Source: Clostridia bacterium (GTDB lineage: Bacteria > Bacillota > Clostridia > UMGS1840 > HGM11507). From it: a DNA stretch of 47,808 bases. Below are positions 17,163-26,709 of the stretch, piece by piece. A program made the translations under genes and the position numbers. Below the pieces are notes generated by a model, which saw only the letters and a list, made by a program, of their open reading frames with translations, made no database searches and was not told where the DNA came from. How positions within the stretch are numbered: the stretch's first letter is position 1; each line of letters opens with the position of its first letter. The stretch is taken from assembly GCA_017414505.1 (NCBI GenBank), contig JAFQLQ010000039.1, forward strand, positions 1 to 47,808, given 5' to 3'.

Positions 17163-18501
17163 TCAGAAATTTATTGAAACTGTTAAAGAATACAATATGC
17201 TGTCCGAGGGGGAGAGTGTTCTTTGCGGATTATCGGGCGGTGCGGATTCGGTATCGCTTGTAACGGCGCTTTGCGACCTTAAGGAGGAGCTTAAAATAAG
17301 CCGTATTGCTGCGGTGCATATTAATCATTCCTTAAGAGATACAGCAGACCGTGATGAAATATTTGCAAAAGAGCTTTGCGAAAAGCTCGGAATTGAATTT
17401 TTCGCCGTAAAAGCCGATATTAAAAAAATTGCAAAAGAAAAGGGCTTGAGTGAGGAAGAAGCAGGCAGAAATGTAAGATATGAGGCGTTTTTTGTATTTA
17501 AGAAAAAGCTTGGTATTGATAAAATTGCCACTGCGCACACCAAGGATGATGTTGCGGAAACATTTTTTATAAGGTTGCTTCGGGGTTCTTCGCTTGACGG
17601 GCTTTACGGCATAAAATATGTCAGGGAAGACGGGGTTATCCGCCCCATTCTTAAAATGACAAAATCGGAAATTCTCGATTATCTTAAAGAGAAAAATCAG
17701 CCTTATGTAACCGATGAAACCAATTTTACGGACGATTATTTAAGAAATCACATCCGCCTTAATCTTATTCCTTATCTTAAGGAAAATTACAATCCGGAAA
17801 TTATAAATGATATTTTCCGCACGTCACAGCTTTTTTCCCGGGATATGGAATATATTAAGAAAAACACAGAAGCGGAGTTTGAAAGAATTGTAAAATTTGA
17901 AAATGGGAATATTACAATTAATATTTCTTCGATTTTGGAATTGGATTACGCTGTTTCGTCAAGAATAATTAATAAATGCTTCGGTATTATAAGCAAAGAA
18001 AATCTTTGTTATGTTCACATAAGCAGTATTTTTGAGCTTATTAAAAAAGGCAAAACCGGAAAAACTATTGATTTACCCGGAGATACCGTTGCAGAAATAT
18101 CTTACGGAAATCTTATTATAAGAAAAACAAAGGAGCAGGCTTCCTATTGCTATCCTCTTAAAACAGGTGAAATAAATATTAAGGAAGCAAACAGAAGTTT
18201 TGTTGTTGAAAAAGGGCTTGAAAACGGTAAAAATGTTTTCACTATTGAGGCTGATGAAATTGATAACTATCAGATAAGAAGCTTTGTTCCCGGAGACAGA
18301 ATTCATATTAAAAAAGTCGGGACTAAAAAAATAAAGGATATATTTATAGATAAAAAAATTCCGCGCGCTGAAAGGTTGGTGTACCCGATTGTTACCTTTA
18401 ACGGACAGCCGGTTTGGCTTCCCGGAATGTATAAAAATCAGCAGCCGGAATTTGAAAATCCGCTTAGTATAAAATATAAGGAGAACGAAAATGAACAGTA
18501 A
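17149..18501 (+). CDS. tilS: tRNA(Ile)-lysidine synthetase
   Basis: Ligates lysine to C34 of tRNA-Ile(CAU) with ATP so that it decodes AUA. The PP-loop SGGADS lies near residues 29-34; HINHSLRDTADRDE and AHTKDDVAETFFIRLLRGS are typical TilS segments. The C-terminal part (about 370-450) is the TilS substrate-binding domain, including VPGDRI. Length 450 aa is normal. Tandem ATGs at 17149 and 17152 both fit; the first is used. It overlaps dnaB at its start and hpt at its end, within the usual tilS-hpt-ftsH order. Confidence 0.95.
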   Translation: MMSFNQKFIETVKEYNMLSEGESVLCGLSGGADSVSLVTALCDLKEELKISRIAAVHINHSLRDTADRDEIFAKELCEKLGIEFFAVKADIKKIAKEKGLSEEEAGRNVRYEAFFVFKKKLGIDKIATAHTKDDVAETFFIRLLRGSSLDGLYGIKYVREDGVIRPILKMTKSEILDYLKEKNQPYVTDETNFTDDYLRNHIRLNLIPYLKENYNPEIINDIFRTSQLFSRDMEYIKKNTEAEFERIVKFENGNITINISSILELDYAVSSRIINKCFGIISKENLCYVHISSIFELIKKGKTGKTIDLPGDTVAEISYGNLIIRKTKEQASYCYPLKTGEINIKEANRSFVVEKGLENGKNVFTIEADEIDNYQIRSFVPGDRIHIKKVGTKKIKDIFIDKKIPRAERLVYPIVTFNGQPVWLPGMYKNQQPEFENPLSIKYKENENEQ

Positions 18502-19033
18502 CGGAGTAGATTATGTTCTTTTTTCCGAAGAACAGCTAAAAGAAAGAGTAAGAGAGCTTGGAAAACAGATAAGCGAGGATTACAAGGGCGAAGAACCTAT
18601 TATAGCAATTGGTATTTTAAAGGGTTCGGTTATTTTCCTTGCTGACCTTATAAGAGAAATAAATATTCACACTGAGCTTGAATTTATGGTTGTTTCAAGT
18701 TACGGAAACGGCTCTCAGACCAGCGGAAATATTAAAATTTTAAAAGACCTTGATATTGATATCGGAGGTCATAATGTGCTTATTATTGAAGATATTATTG
18801 ATTCGGGTGTTACCCTTTCAAATCTTAAAAAATCTCTGCTTGCAAGAAACCCCAAATCTCTTAAAATTTGCACTCTTTTAAATAAGCCGGACAGAAGAAA
18901 AGCTGAGGTTAAGGTGGATTATTCCGGTTTTGATATTCCCGATGAATTTGTTGTTGGCTATGGTCTTGATTATGCCAACCTCTACCGTAATCTACCTTAC
19001 ATAGGTGTTCTTAAAAGAGAAGTGTATGAATAA
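18491..19033 (+). CDS. hpt: Hypoxanthine-guanine phosphoribosyltransferase
   Basis: Salvages hypoxanthine and guanine to IMP and GMP with PRPP. The PRPP loop VLIIEDIIDSGVTL lies near residues 96-109, GILKGSVIFLADL near residue 42, and DEFVVGYGLDYANLYRNLP at the C-terminus. Length 180 aa is normal. The ATG follows AAGGAGAACGAAA and overlaps the tilS end by 11 nt. Gene order tilS-hpt-ftsH is conserved in Firmicutes. Confidence 0.95.
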   Translation: MNSNGVDYVLFSEEQLKERVRELGKQISEDYKGEEPIIAIGILKGSVIFLADLIREINIHTELEFMVVSSYGNGSQTSGNIKILKDLDIDIGGHNVLIIEDIIDSGVTLSNLKKSLLARNPKSLKICTLLNKPDRRKAEVKVDYSGFDIPDEFVVGYGLDYANLYRNLPYIGVLKREVYE

Positions 19034-19130
19034 TAAATTAACAATGATAAAAAATATTTACTTTTCAGGAAGAATATGTTATTATAATATAATAGATTAA
19101 AATTTAAACTCTCAAAAGGAGGACATTAAG

Positions 19131-21065
19131 TTGAAAAAACATATCAAAGAAATTGGTTTTTACCTGCTTATGGGCGTACTCTTTGTATCGTTGGTATGGT
19201 TGGTTTCAAGCGGCTCCAAGATAGACGTTAAGATTTATTCCGACCTTGTTAAAGAAATTTATGCCGGCGAAGTAAAAACCATTGAAATACTGGATAATAC
19301 TGCCTATGTTGTTTATCAGAATGATAAAAAGGCCGAGGTGAGTATTCCCGGGTATGAAACGCTTAAGGAGGATGTTGGGGAAACTCTGCTGGAACAGATT
19401 TTAAGCGATAAAATTACCGTTGATACTCAGAAACCGCCTACGCTTCCGTGGTGGGTTACTTTGCTTCCGCCTATTGCTATTGCGGTTGTTATAGCTTTGT
19501 TCTGGACTTATTTTATCCGTCAGACACAGGGCGGCGGCGGAAAGGCAATGAGCTTTGGAAAAAGCCGTGCAAAGGTTAATATAAACGATGCAAATAAGGT
19601 TACCTTTGCCGATGTTGCCGGTGTTGATGAAGAAAAAGAGGACTTGGCTGAAATTGTTGATTTCTTAAAAGAGCCTCAGAAATACGTTGAAATTGGTGCA
19701 AGAGTTCCAAAGGGTGTTCTGCTTGTAGGACCTCCCGGAACAGGTAAAACCCTTCTTGCAAAAGCGGTTGCAGGAGAAGCCGGCGTTACATTTTTCAGCA
19801 TAAGCGGTTCTGATTTTGTTGAAATGTATGTTGGTGTTGGTGCTTCCCGTGTAAGAGATTTGTTTGAGCAGGCGAAAAAAAGTTCGCCCTGTATTATTTT
19901 CATTGATGAAATTGATGCTGTGGGACGTCACAGAGGTGCCGGTCTTGGCGGCGGTCACGATGAAAGAGAACAGACTCTTAATCAGCTGCTTGTTGAAATG
20001 GACGGTTTCACCTCAAATACCAATATTATTGTTATTGCCGCAACCAACCGTCCTGACATTTTAGACCCCGCACTTTTAAGACCGGGACGTTTTGACAGAC
20101 AGGTTGTTGTAAACTACCCCGATGTAAAGGGCAGAGAGGCTATATTAAAGGTTCACGCAAAAAATAAAAAATTTGCCGAAGATATTGATATGGGCGCAAT
20201 TGCCAAAATTACTCAGGGCTTTACCGGTGCAGACCTTGAAAATCTTCTTAACGAGGGTGCGCTTCTTGCCGCAAGAGACAACAGAAAGGTTATAAATAAT
20301 AAAGACCTTGCAGAAGCTATGATGAAGGTTATAGCAGGTGCGGAAAAGAAATCCAGAAAGATAAGCAAAAAGGATAAGGAGCTTACCGCATATCACGAAG
20401 CAGGGCATGCTATTGTAACAGCACTTATGCCCACTCAGGACAGAGTTCATCAGATTTCCATAATCCCGAGAGGAAGAGCCGGAGGATATACCTTATCCTT
20501 GCCGCAGAACGATAAATTCTATTCCTCCAAAACAGAAATGTTAGAGGAAATCAATGTTCTTTTAGGTGGTCGTGTGGCAGAAAAGCTTGTTCTTAACGAT
20601 ATAAGCACAGGTGCTTCCAATGATATTGAAAGAGCTACCAAAATTGCCAAAAGTATGGTAACCAAATACGGTATGAGCGAAAAGCTTGGCCCTATGGTGT
20701 TTGGTACCGGCGGTGGCGACGAAGTGTTCCTCGGAAAAGATTTTGGTCATACAAGAGATTACTCCGAAAAGGTTGCAGGACTGATAGACGAAGAAATTTC
20801 GGCTATTATAGAAAATGCTTACAATGCCTGCCAGCAGATTCTTTCGGATAATATGGAAAAATTGCATCAGGTTGCAAAGGCTCTGATGGAAAAAGAAAAG
20901 CTTGAAGCGGACGAATTTATGGCTATTTTCCCATATGAAAAAGAAGCTCTTGAATTTGAAGAGGATACAACCGAAAAAATAGAAGAGGTTATAACCGCAA
21001 AACCCGAAGCTCAGGAAGAAGCTCCCCAAGACGCTTCCAACGAAGAGGAAAATAAAAACGTTTAG
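19131..21065 (+). CDS. ftsH: ATP-dependent zinc metalloprotease FtsH
   Basis: Hexameric membrane AAA protease that degrades damaged or short-lived membrane and soluble proteins. In order: a transmembrane helix at about 8-27, an external domain, a second helix at about 105-130, an AAA domain with Walker A GPPGTGKT near residue 200, Walker [12 protein letters not shown] and the SRH region [20 protein letters not shown], then M41 protease with HEAGH near residue 422. It has an acidic C-terminal tail rich in Glu. Length 644 aa is normal. TTG start at 19131 behind AAAGGAGG. A TATAAT at 19083-19088 may give it its own promoter, but the -35 is poor. Confidence 0.96.
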   Translation: MKKHIKEIGFYLLMGVLFVSLVWLVSSGSKIDVKIYSDLVKEIYAGEVKTIEILDNTAYVVYQNDKKAEVSIPGYETLKEDVGETLLEQILSDKITVDTQKPPTLPWWVTLLPPIAIAVVIALFWTYFIRQTQGGGGKAMSFGKSRAKVNINDANKVTFADVAGVDEEKEDLAEIVDFLKEPQKYVEIGARVPKGVLLVGPPGTGKTLLAKAVAGEAGVTFFSISGSDFVEMYVGVGASRVRDLFEQAKKSSPCIIFIDEIDAVGRHRGAGLGGGHDEREQTLNQLLVEMDGFTSNTNIIVIAATNRPDILDPALLRPGRFDRQVVVNYPDVKGREAILKVHAKNKKFAEDIDMGAIAKITQGFTGADLENLLNEGALLAARDNRKVINNKDLAEAMMKVIAGAEKKSRKISKKDKELTAYHEAGHAIVTALMPTQDRVHQISIIPRGRAGGYTLSLPQNDKFYSSKTEMLEEINVLLGGRVAEKLVLNDISTGASNDIERATKIAKSMVTKYGMSEKLGPMVFGTGGGDEVFLGKDFGHTRDYSEKVAGLIDEEISAIIENAYNACQQILSDNMEKLHQVAKALMEKEKLEADEFMAIFPYEKEALEFEEDTTEKIEEVITAKPEAQEEAPQDASNEEENKNV

Positions 21066-21071
21066 TGTAGA

Positions 21072-21104
21072 AAAGCTTTGAAAATTTCGATTTTCAAAGC
21101 TTTA
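21072..21104 (+). terminator. Hairpin after ftsH
   Basis: AAAGCTTTGAAAAT pairs perfectly with ATTTTCAAAGCTTT around TTCG. Only a short T stretch belongs to the stem and no free U-tract follows, so termination may be partial. It separates ftsH from the secreted-protein gene. Confidence 0.5.
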
Positions 21105-21130
21105 TTACCGTCAGGCTAAAGGAGATTTAT

Positions 21131-23290
21131 ATGAAAAAAATAATTTCTTTTATATTGATTTTAAGCCTTGCTTTTTCGTTAAATGCTTTCTCCGCACCCA
21201 AAAATAAAACGGAAAAAGTAGCCGAAGATAAGGTTAATATTGTAAAAAGCAGCTTTCAGCACGATACTTACACAATTTATGATGAAATTTCCGTAAAAGG
21301 GGAGAACATCAAGCAGAAGCAGTATGATTTGCCCTTTGATATTCCTGCCAACAAGATTGTTGTGCTTTCGCTTCTTAACATTCTTGATGAGGACGGAAAT
21401 GTGATTCCCGAAAACAGCCATCATTATACCTACACAACCATTTATATAGGTCTTAAGGAAACCAAAACAAAAAATGACTGCAAGGTATGGACAGGCGGAT
21501 ATTCTTTCCCCAGCAGAATAAGATTTTTCAGAACAACAGAGGAACAAAACGGAAGATTTACCGTTAATGTTGGGCTGGAGCACATTGCGGCTTACACCGA
21601 ATATCCCGAATTTACCTGGAAGTTTGCACTAAGCATAAAGCTTCTTGATGTGGTGGAATTTGAACCCCTTGATTCGCTCGGAAAGGTAAGCGGAAACTGT
21701 AATTTCTTTATTTCATCGGGCCCGGAGGCTCTTAAAGAGGAGCATTTATATACCGATGAGGTAAAACAGCATCTTTGCAGAGCACCCATAAACGGTAATG
21801 CGAATATTTACTGGTCACATCTTGATAACACAGAGAAAAATCCTTATTTTGGTATTCTTCTTACCAACGAAGAAGCCGAACCTCTTGAAATCAGCTTTAA
21901 TTCCTTTGGAAGCTACAGTGTGGAAAGCATTGACGAAGCGTTTTCTGAGGTTTATATGCGAATGTTCCGTGAGTATGCCGAAAAGGTGAACAGCGATAAA
22001 GAAACTGTTACCATTAATCCCGGTGAAAGCAAGTGGCTTAATCTTTACAGAATTGACAGTCTTATAAGCGGTGAAACAACGGGGATAATCAATCTTTCGG
22101 TAAACGGAGGAGAATATACGGGTGAAAATTTAATCTGCACAACCTATATTTTTGAGGATGAAAAATTCAAGGAATACATTCCTGAGAATTTTTCCTATGA
22201 AGATTCCGAAGCAAAGGCAGACGATACTGCTATGCGCGGAAGCGGAAACGGTGCAGTTCTTAATTTAACGGGCGAAAAAAGAAGTATTCCCTTTGAAACT
22301 GTTCTTGCAGGAGAAAATACTCTTAATATCGGTGAAAATGTTCTTCTTTCAAGAAAATTCAAGGATGGCTATTACACCGCAGATGACAAGGGAATTTTCA
22401 GAAAAATAAAGCTTAAATCCGATAAAAAGCCGCCTGCACTTTCCGGCGATGATACACGTCAGCTTAACACCTACAACTGTAATTTCGGAACAATTTACAA
22501 AATTGACCTTGATATGCTGGAGTTAAGTGAGGGCTTGGAAGACGGAAAACGTCTTTCGGGAAAAATAAAATATTCGGCACGAACCTCGGGTGCGGTGAGC
22601 CAGTACACCAAAAAATTAATTTATGCTCCCGTTCTTAATATGACGGTATGGCGTACCAAAAACGGTGTTGTGGACAGTATTAAAAACGCCAGCGTAAGCA
22701 TGGCAAAGTGTTACGGAATAGATCCCGAATCCGATGATATTTTATATCCTTTCAGAAAATATCAGGATGGTGAAATGTCAAGAGGCGAAGAGGGGGTTTA
22801 CTGGGAATTTGATTCCAATATGCCCTGCTACGACGATGAAAATGAGTATTCCTATTATATTGTAGGCGGCGGATTAAGCTCTCTGCCTTTTGAAATTTCC
22901 TTTGATACGGAGGAAATTGAATTATCAGATAAGAAGGCTCAGATTTATATAAACAACAAGCCGGTGGATTTTGGTGAAACTAAGCCGGAAGAAATAAACG
23001 GCACCACTATGGTTCCTTTAAGAAAAACTGCTGATATTTTCGGCAATGAAATTTATTATAACGACGGCAAAGTTACAGTATTTGCCGAAAACAAGCTGTT
23101 TATGTTAAAAAAAGACAGCGAATTTGTTACCGTTTTCGATATGAAAAAACGTGCCTTTCACAAAGAAGAAATGAGAGAAAAAGCGTACGAAAAAAACGGA
23201 ACCTTTATGGCTCCGCTTCGTGATTTGTGTGAAATGCTTTATTATTCGGTTGATTATCATGCCGAAAGTGAATCGGTTTTCATTAAATAA
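21131..23290 (+). CDS. Secreted protein with C-terminal copper-amine-oxidase-like stalk domain
   Basis: A signal peptide (MKKIISFILILSLAFSLNAFSA) predicts export. Most of the 719 residues form a beta-rich region I do not recognise. The last 110 residues match the copper amine oxidase N-terminal (stalk) domain found in many Clostridia surface proteins: INNKPVDF, then TTMVPLRKTADIFG, then FMAPLRDLCEML and a terminal beta-strand. That domain alone carries no oxidase activity and is usually taken as a wall-binding or structural module. Start ATG behind AAAGGAG. Its stop overlaps the end of the converging Cys-rich gene by 8 bp. Function unknown. Confidence 0.8.
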   Translation: MKKIISFILILSLAFSLNAFSAPKNKTEKVAEDKVNIVKSSFQHDTYTIYDEISVKGENIKQKQYDLPFDIPANKIVVLSLLNILDEDGNVIPENSHHYTYTTIYIGLKETKTKNDCKVWTGGYSFPSRIRFFRTTEEQNGRFTVNVGLEHIAAYTEYPEFTWKFALSIKLLDVVEFEPLDSLGKVSGNCNFFISSGPEALKEEHLYTDEVKQHLCRAPINGNANIYWSHLDNTEKNPYFGILLTNEEAEPLEISFNSFGSYSVESIDEAFSEVYMRMFREYAEKVNSDKETVTINPGESKWLNLYRIDSLISGETTGIINLSVNGGEYTGENLICTTYIFEDEKFKEYIPENFSYEDSEAKADDTAMRGSGNGAVLNLTGEKRSIPFETVLAGENTLNIGENVLLSRKFKDGYYTADDKGIFRKIKLKSDKKPPALSGDDTRQLNTYNCNFGTIYKIDLDMLELSEGLEDGKRLSGKIKYSARTSGAVSQYTKKLIYAPVLNMTVWRTKNGVVDSIKNASVSMAKCYGIDPESDDILYPFRKYQDGEMSRGEEGVYWEFDSNMPCYDDENEYSYYIVGGGLSSLPFEISFDTEEIELSDKKAQIYINNKPVDFGETKPEEINGTTMVPLRKTADIFGNEIYYNDGKVTVFAENKLFMLKKDSEFVTVFDMKKRAFHKEEMREKAYEKNGTFMAPLRDLCEMLYYSVDYHAESESVFIK

Positions 23291-23798
23291 ATTTTAATAT
23301 ACTTTCAACCTCATCATCTATAAGTCGGGAAAGCTCGAATAAAAATTCGCGGGTTTCCCGATTTTTCATAAGCTCAATTCCCACATGCTTTACGCCTCGT
23401 CTGAATTTGGTTGAAAATTCGGAAATATCAAGCTTGTAAAGAGGGCATATTCCACGTGCTCTCGGATCTACTATAACCTTTAAATCGCCCGAGACGGTTA
23501 TGTAAGGAAAAAGCGGGAAAATACGGCAGGAAAGGGGACGCAGGTTCCTTTTGCAAAAGGGCTTGCAGTACACAATTTTGCATTTTTTTCCGCCATATTC
23601 AAAATCGCTTTCGTCAAAGGAAAATGTATCACAGTTATTAAGCATTACTTCCTCGTGGGGGAAGAGATACATCCCCATTTTATCGTCCTCGTCGTCCTTA
23701 CAGCATATATTTTCGCAAAGGGAGCCGCAGTCAAACAACTGCGGCGTTCTTTTATTAAGCTTTCTGTAAAGATAAGTGTAAAATTCTTTGTAATCCAT
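23283..23798 (-). CDS. Cysteine-rich protein, possible YkgJ-type metal-cluster domain
   Basis: 171 aa, soluble, no signal peptide. Cysteines cluster in CGSLCENICC near residues 24-33, then CKIVYCKPFCKR and RPLSCRIFP, and a last GICPLYK. This spacing resembles the YkgJ/CxxCxxCC zinc- or iron-chelating family, where RPxxCRxFP is typical, but the first cluster is not a textbook match. It lies 11 nt downstream of the ROK-ManA fusion gene and is probably cotranscribed. Function unknown; a metal-dependent modification role is only a guess. Confidence 0.7.
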   Translation of the reverse strand: MDYKEFYTYLYRKLNKRTPQLFDCGSLCENICCKDDEDDKMGMYLFPHEEVMLNNCDTFSFDESDFEYGGKKCKIVYCKPFCKRNLRPLSCRIFPLFPYITVSGDLKVIVDPRARGICPLYKLDISEFSTKFRRGVKHVGIELMKNRETREFLFELSRLIDDEVESILKFI

Positions 23799-23809
23799 AT
23801 TTTTACCTG

Positions 23810-25726
23810 TTAAATTCTGCTTTCAACAAAGCTGCAGCAACCGTTAACGGTAAATTTACCTGTTCCTGCAGGAATGAAGAAAGAATCGCCTTTTTGAAAA
23901 TCTGTTTTTTCACCGTTACATTCAATGTATCCCTCTCCGCTTAAGAAAAGAACGGAAACAAAGCTTTCTTCATTTGCGGTGATTGCAACTTCTTTTTCGC
24001 TTTCGTATCTGTAAACCGTGAAATATTCGCAGGTTTCAAGAAGTGTTTTTGTAAATCCGTCAAACTGCTGTGTTTCGCCTGATGGTTTGGTGTTGGGAAC
24101 AAGCTTTTTAAGATTTGAAACTTCGATTGATTTTTCAACGTGAAGCTCTCTTTTTTTGCCGTCTGCACCAACTCTGTCGTAGTCATAAACACGATAGGTT
24201 ACATCGGAATTCTGCTGAATTTCCGCAATCAGCAGACCTTCGCCTATGGCGTGGATCGTTTTTGGCGGAATGAAAACAGAATCGCCTGCTTTGCAGGGCA
24301 CAAAGTTTAAGACCTCAAGCAAAGTGTTTTCTTTAATTCTCTGCTCAAATTCTTCTTTTGTTATATCCTTGTTAAAGCCAAGCAGTATTCCTGCGCCTTC
24401 TTCTGCTTCTACTATATACCACATTTCGGTTTTGCCGAACTGATTTTCGTTTTCTTTGGCATAAGCATCGTCGGGATGAACCTGAATGGATAATTTGTTC
24501 TTTGCGTCAATCAGCTTTATTAAAAGCGGAAAATCCTTGCCTTTATACGCTGTGCCGATTGCATCCGTTCCTAAAATTTCAATTATTTCGGAAAGGGTTT
24601 TTCCTTTGTATATTCCGTTTACCGCTGTGGACTGACCGTTTTTATGTGCGGAAAGCTCCCAGCTTTCTGCGGTGATTTCGTAGGGGGAATTTTTGTTCCA
24701 CTTTTTGGTAAGATTATTTCCGCCCCACAGGTAATCCTTGAAAACCGGAGCAGTTTTTACAGGATATTTTTCATTTTTTTTTTCGGCACCGTTATAAAGC
24801 ATAGCGGCACCAAAAATTCCTGCATCGTTACCCAGTGTTGCTCTTTCGATAAGAGGAATTTTATTATACTGATTTCCGTAAGAATTTTTCTGAACATATT
24901 CCTTAAGCGGAACATAAAGGTTGTCTCCCTCGTGGGAAATACCACCGCTTAAAAGAATTATTTCGGGACGGAAAATATTTGTCATATCCACTAAAAGCTC
25001 ACCAAGAGCCATAATGTAGTTATCAATAACCTTTATTGCAACCTCGTCGCCTGCTTTTGCGGCATCAAATGCGGTTCTTCCGTTAACTTCGGAAAGATTT
25101 TTTGTCATGGAAGTTTTATCGGGATTTGCTTCGATAGCTTTTTTGGTTTCTCTTATAAGACCGGTAGCGGAAGCGTATGCTTCTACACATCCTTTTCTTC
25201 CGCAGGTGCACTGCTCACCGTTCAGCACAAGAATTGTGTGGCCAAGCTCTGCACCGGCAGATGCGGTTCCCTCATAAAGCTTGCCGTCGATTATAATACC
25301 GCCGCCAACACCTGTTCCGAGTGTTATCATTATAACATTTTTTCTGCCTTTTGCAGCACCTGCGTAAACTTCGCCAAGTGCGGCACAGTTGGCATCGTTG
25401 CTGATATATACGGGTTTGTCAAAATATTCTTTAATCATTTTAACAACGGGGATATTATTAATCGGAATATTGTTGGAATATACTATTAATCCTTCCTCCG
25501 AATTAAGCGTTCCGGGAATTCCCATACCGATGGAGTTAACCTCGTCGATACTGATGTTGTTGTCTTTAAGAAGTTTGTTGATACTTTCAGCCATATCCTT
25601 AACTATTTCGGAAAAGTCTCTTTCCGATAAAGTGGGTACGCTGATTTTTGCAACCATTTTGCAATTTTCATCTATTATACCTGTGGCAATATTTGTTCCG
25701 CCCAGGTCTATTCCTATGTTATACAT
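23810..25726 (-). CDS. Fusion: ROK-family sugar kinase + class I mannose-6-phosphate isomerase
   Basis: 638 aa. Residues 1 to about 313 form a ROK kinase: phosphate loop GIDLGGTN near residue 4 and the zinc motif CTCGRKGCVEAYASA near residues 177-191. From about 320 on it is ManA: VFKDYLWGG, zinc ligands in QVHPDD (about 415) and KTEMWY, IPPKTIHAIGEG, and a C-terminal cupin. Both active-site sets look intact. The likely product phosphorylates a hexose and interconverts mannose-6-P and fructose-6-P, linking mannose or glucose to glycolysis. The start at 25726 has GGAGG upstream; an in-frame TTG at 25744 overlaps the ribosome site. The sugar preferred by the kinase cannot be told from the sequence. 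Confidence 0.9.
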   Translation of the reverse strand: MYNIGIDLGGTNIATGIIDENCKMVAKISVPTLSERDFSEIVKDMAESINKLLKDNNISIDEVNSIGMGIPGTLNSEEGLIVYSNNIPINNIPVVKMIKEYFDKPVYISNDANCAALGEVYAGAAKGRKNVIMITLGTGVGGGIIIDGKLYEGTASAGAELGHTILVLNGEQCTCGRKGCVEAYASATGLIRETKKAIEANPDKTSMTKNLSEVNGRTAFDAAKAGDEVAIKVIDNYIMALGELLVDMTNIFRPEIILLSGGISHEGDNLYVPLKEYVQKNSYGNQYNKIPLIERATLGNDAGIFGAAMLYNGAEKKNEKYPVKTAPVFKDYLWGGNNLTKKWNKNSPYEITAESWELSAHKNGQSTAVNGIYKGKTLSEIIEILGTDAIGTAYKGKDFPLLIKLIDAKNKLSIQVHPDDAYAKENENQFGKTEMWYIVEAEEGAGILLGFNKDITKEEFEQRIKENTLLEVLNFVPCKAGDSVFIPPKTIHAIGEGLLIAEIQQNSDVTYRVYDYDRVGADGKKRELHVEKSIEVSNLKKLVPNTKPSGETQQFDGFTKTLLETCEYFTVYRYESEKEVAITANEESFVSVLFLSGEGYIECNGEKTDFQKGDSFFIPAGTGKFTVNGCCSFVESRI

Positions 25727-25749
25727 TGTATAAAACACCTCCAAATTCT

Positions 25750-25778
25750 ATTATATAAAATATTTTGCCCATAGTCAA
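25750..25778 (-). promoter_or_regulatory. Promoter of the ROK-ManA fusion gene
   Basis: On the minus strand TTGACT (25778-25773), 17 bp, TATAAT (25755-25750), close before the GGAGG ribosome site. Confidence 0.8.
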
Positions 25779-25787
25779 TAATTTTAG

Positions 25788-25816
25788 TTGAATATTTCTT
25801 ATATTTATTATATAAT
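25788..25816 (+). promoter_or_regulatory. Promoter of the TrmH-family gene
   Basis: TTGAAT (25788-25793), 17 bp, TATAAT (25811-25816), about 42 bp before the ATG. It is back-to-back with the fusion-gene promoter. Confidence 0.8.
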
Positions 25817-25857
25817 AATGTGTGGAAGAAAATTTAAATTCACGCAGAGGTTAATTT

Positions 25858-26625
25858 ATGAAATATATTGAAAGTGATAAAAATCCGAAAATTAAGCTGA
25901 TAAATTCATTGAAAACTAAAAAATACCGCGAAAAAGAAGGTTTGTTTTTTGCCGAGGGCGAAAGAATTGTAAAAGACGGTATAAAAAAGGCAGAGGCAGA
26001 ATTTATTGTGCTTTCCGCTTCCTATGCCGAAAAAAACACGGTTGATTTTAACGGGGATATTTATGTTGTTCCCGATAAGCTTTTTTCGTACATTTCGGAT
26101 ACGGTGAATCCGCAGGGAATTATGGGGATTTTCCGTCTTGAAAGGCAGGATGCTGCGTACTGCGATTTTTCCCTTAACACACTTTTGCTAAACGGAATTT
26201 CCGATCCCGGAAATATGGGAACTCTCATAAGAACTGCAGAAGCGGCAGATTTTAAAAATATTGTTATTGATAAAAAAAGCACCGATATTTTCAATCCCAA
26301 AACAATACGTTCCACAATGAGCGGTGTTTTTAACAAAAATATTTATTTTTGCGAGGATGCAGGAGCTTTGCTTTCTTTAGTGAAGGAAAAAACGGATATT
26401 TATCTTCTTGCACTTTGTGAAAATTCCAAAAATATCTTTGAAGAAAAATTTGAAAAAAACTGTCTGCTTGTAGTTGGAAACGAGGCTAACGGAATTGACA
26501 GGCAAATTATTGATGCCGGTTACAGAAGCGTTATTATTCCCATGAGCGGTGAGATTGAATCCTTAAATGCCGCCGTTGCAGGAAGTATTGCCATGTATGA
26601 GGTTTATAAAAATAAAATTATGTAA
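25858..26625 (+). CDS. TrmH/SpoU-family RNA 2'-O-ribose methyltransferase
   Basis: A SPOUT enzyme that methylates a ribose 2'-OH of rRNA or tRNA using SAM. The N-terminal substrate-binding domain (about 1-95) is followed by the three SpoU motifs: NGISDPGNMGTLIRTAEA near residue 115, VVGNEANGI near residue 206, and IPMSGEIESLNAAVAGSI near residue 223. The 255-aa length and N-terminal domain resemble the RlmB/TsnR-like group acting on 23S rRNA, but the target nucleotide cannot be assigned. ATG behind AGAGG. Monocistronic. Confidence 0.9.
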   Translation: MKYIESDKNPKIKLINSLKTKKYREKEGLFFAEGERIVKDGIKKAEAEFIVLSASYAEKNTVDFNGDIYVVPDKLFSYISDTVNPQGIMGIFRLERQDAAYCDFSLNTLLLNGISDPGNMGTLIRTAEAADFKNIVIDKKSTDIFNPKTIRSTMSGVFNKNIYFCEDAGALLSLVKEKTDIYLLALCENSKNIFEEKFEKNCLLVVGNEANGIDRQIIDAGYRSVIIPMSGEIESLNAAVAGSIAMYEVYKNKIM

Positions 26626-26703
26626 TAAAAAAACAACCTTTTTAAGGTTGCACAATGAAAAAGAAAAAAGAAGTTTAACAATCCGGGCGGTCACAAGACC
26701 GCC
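26626..26703 (-). terminator. Two hairpins downstream of the HPr-like gene
   Basis: On the minus strand the first hairpin is GGCGGTC-TTGT-GACCGCC (26703-26686). The second, CAACCTT-AAA-AAGGTTG (26650-26634), has a seven-T tract reaching the converging trmH-type stop codon. The second is a standard intrinsic terminator on the minus strand; the plus strand has no U-tract after it. Confidence 0.7.
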
Positions 26704-26709
26704 GTATAA

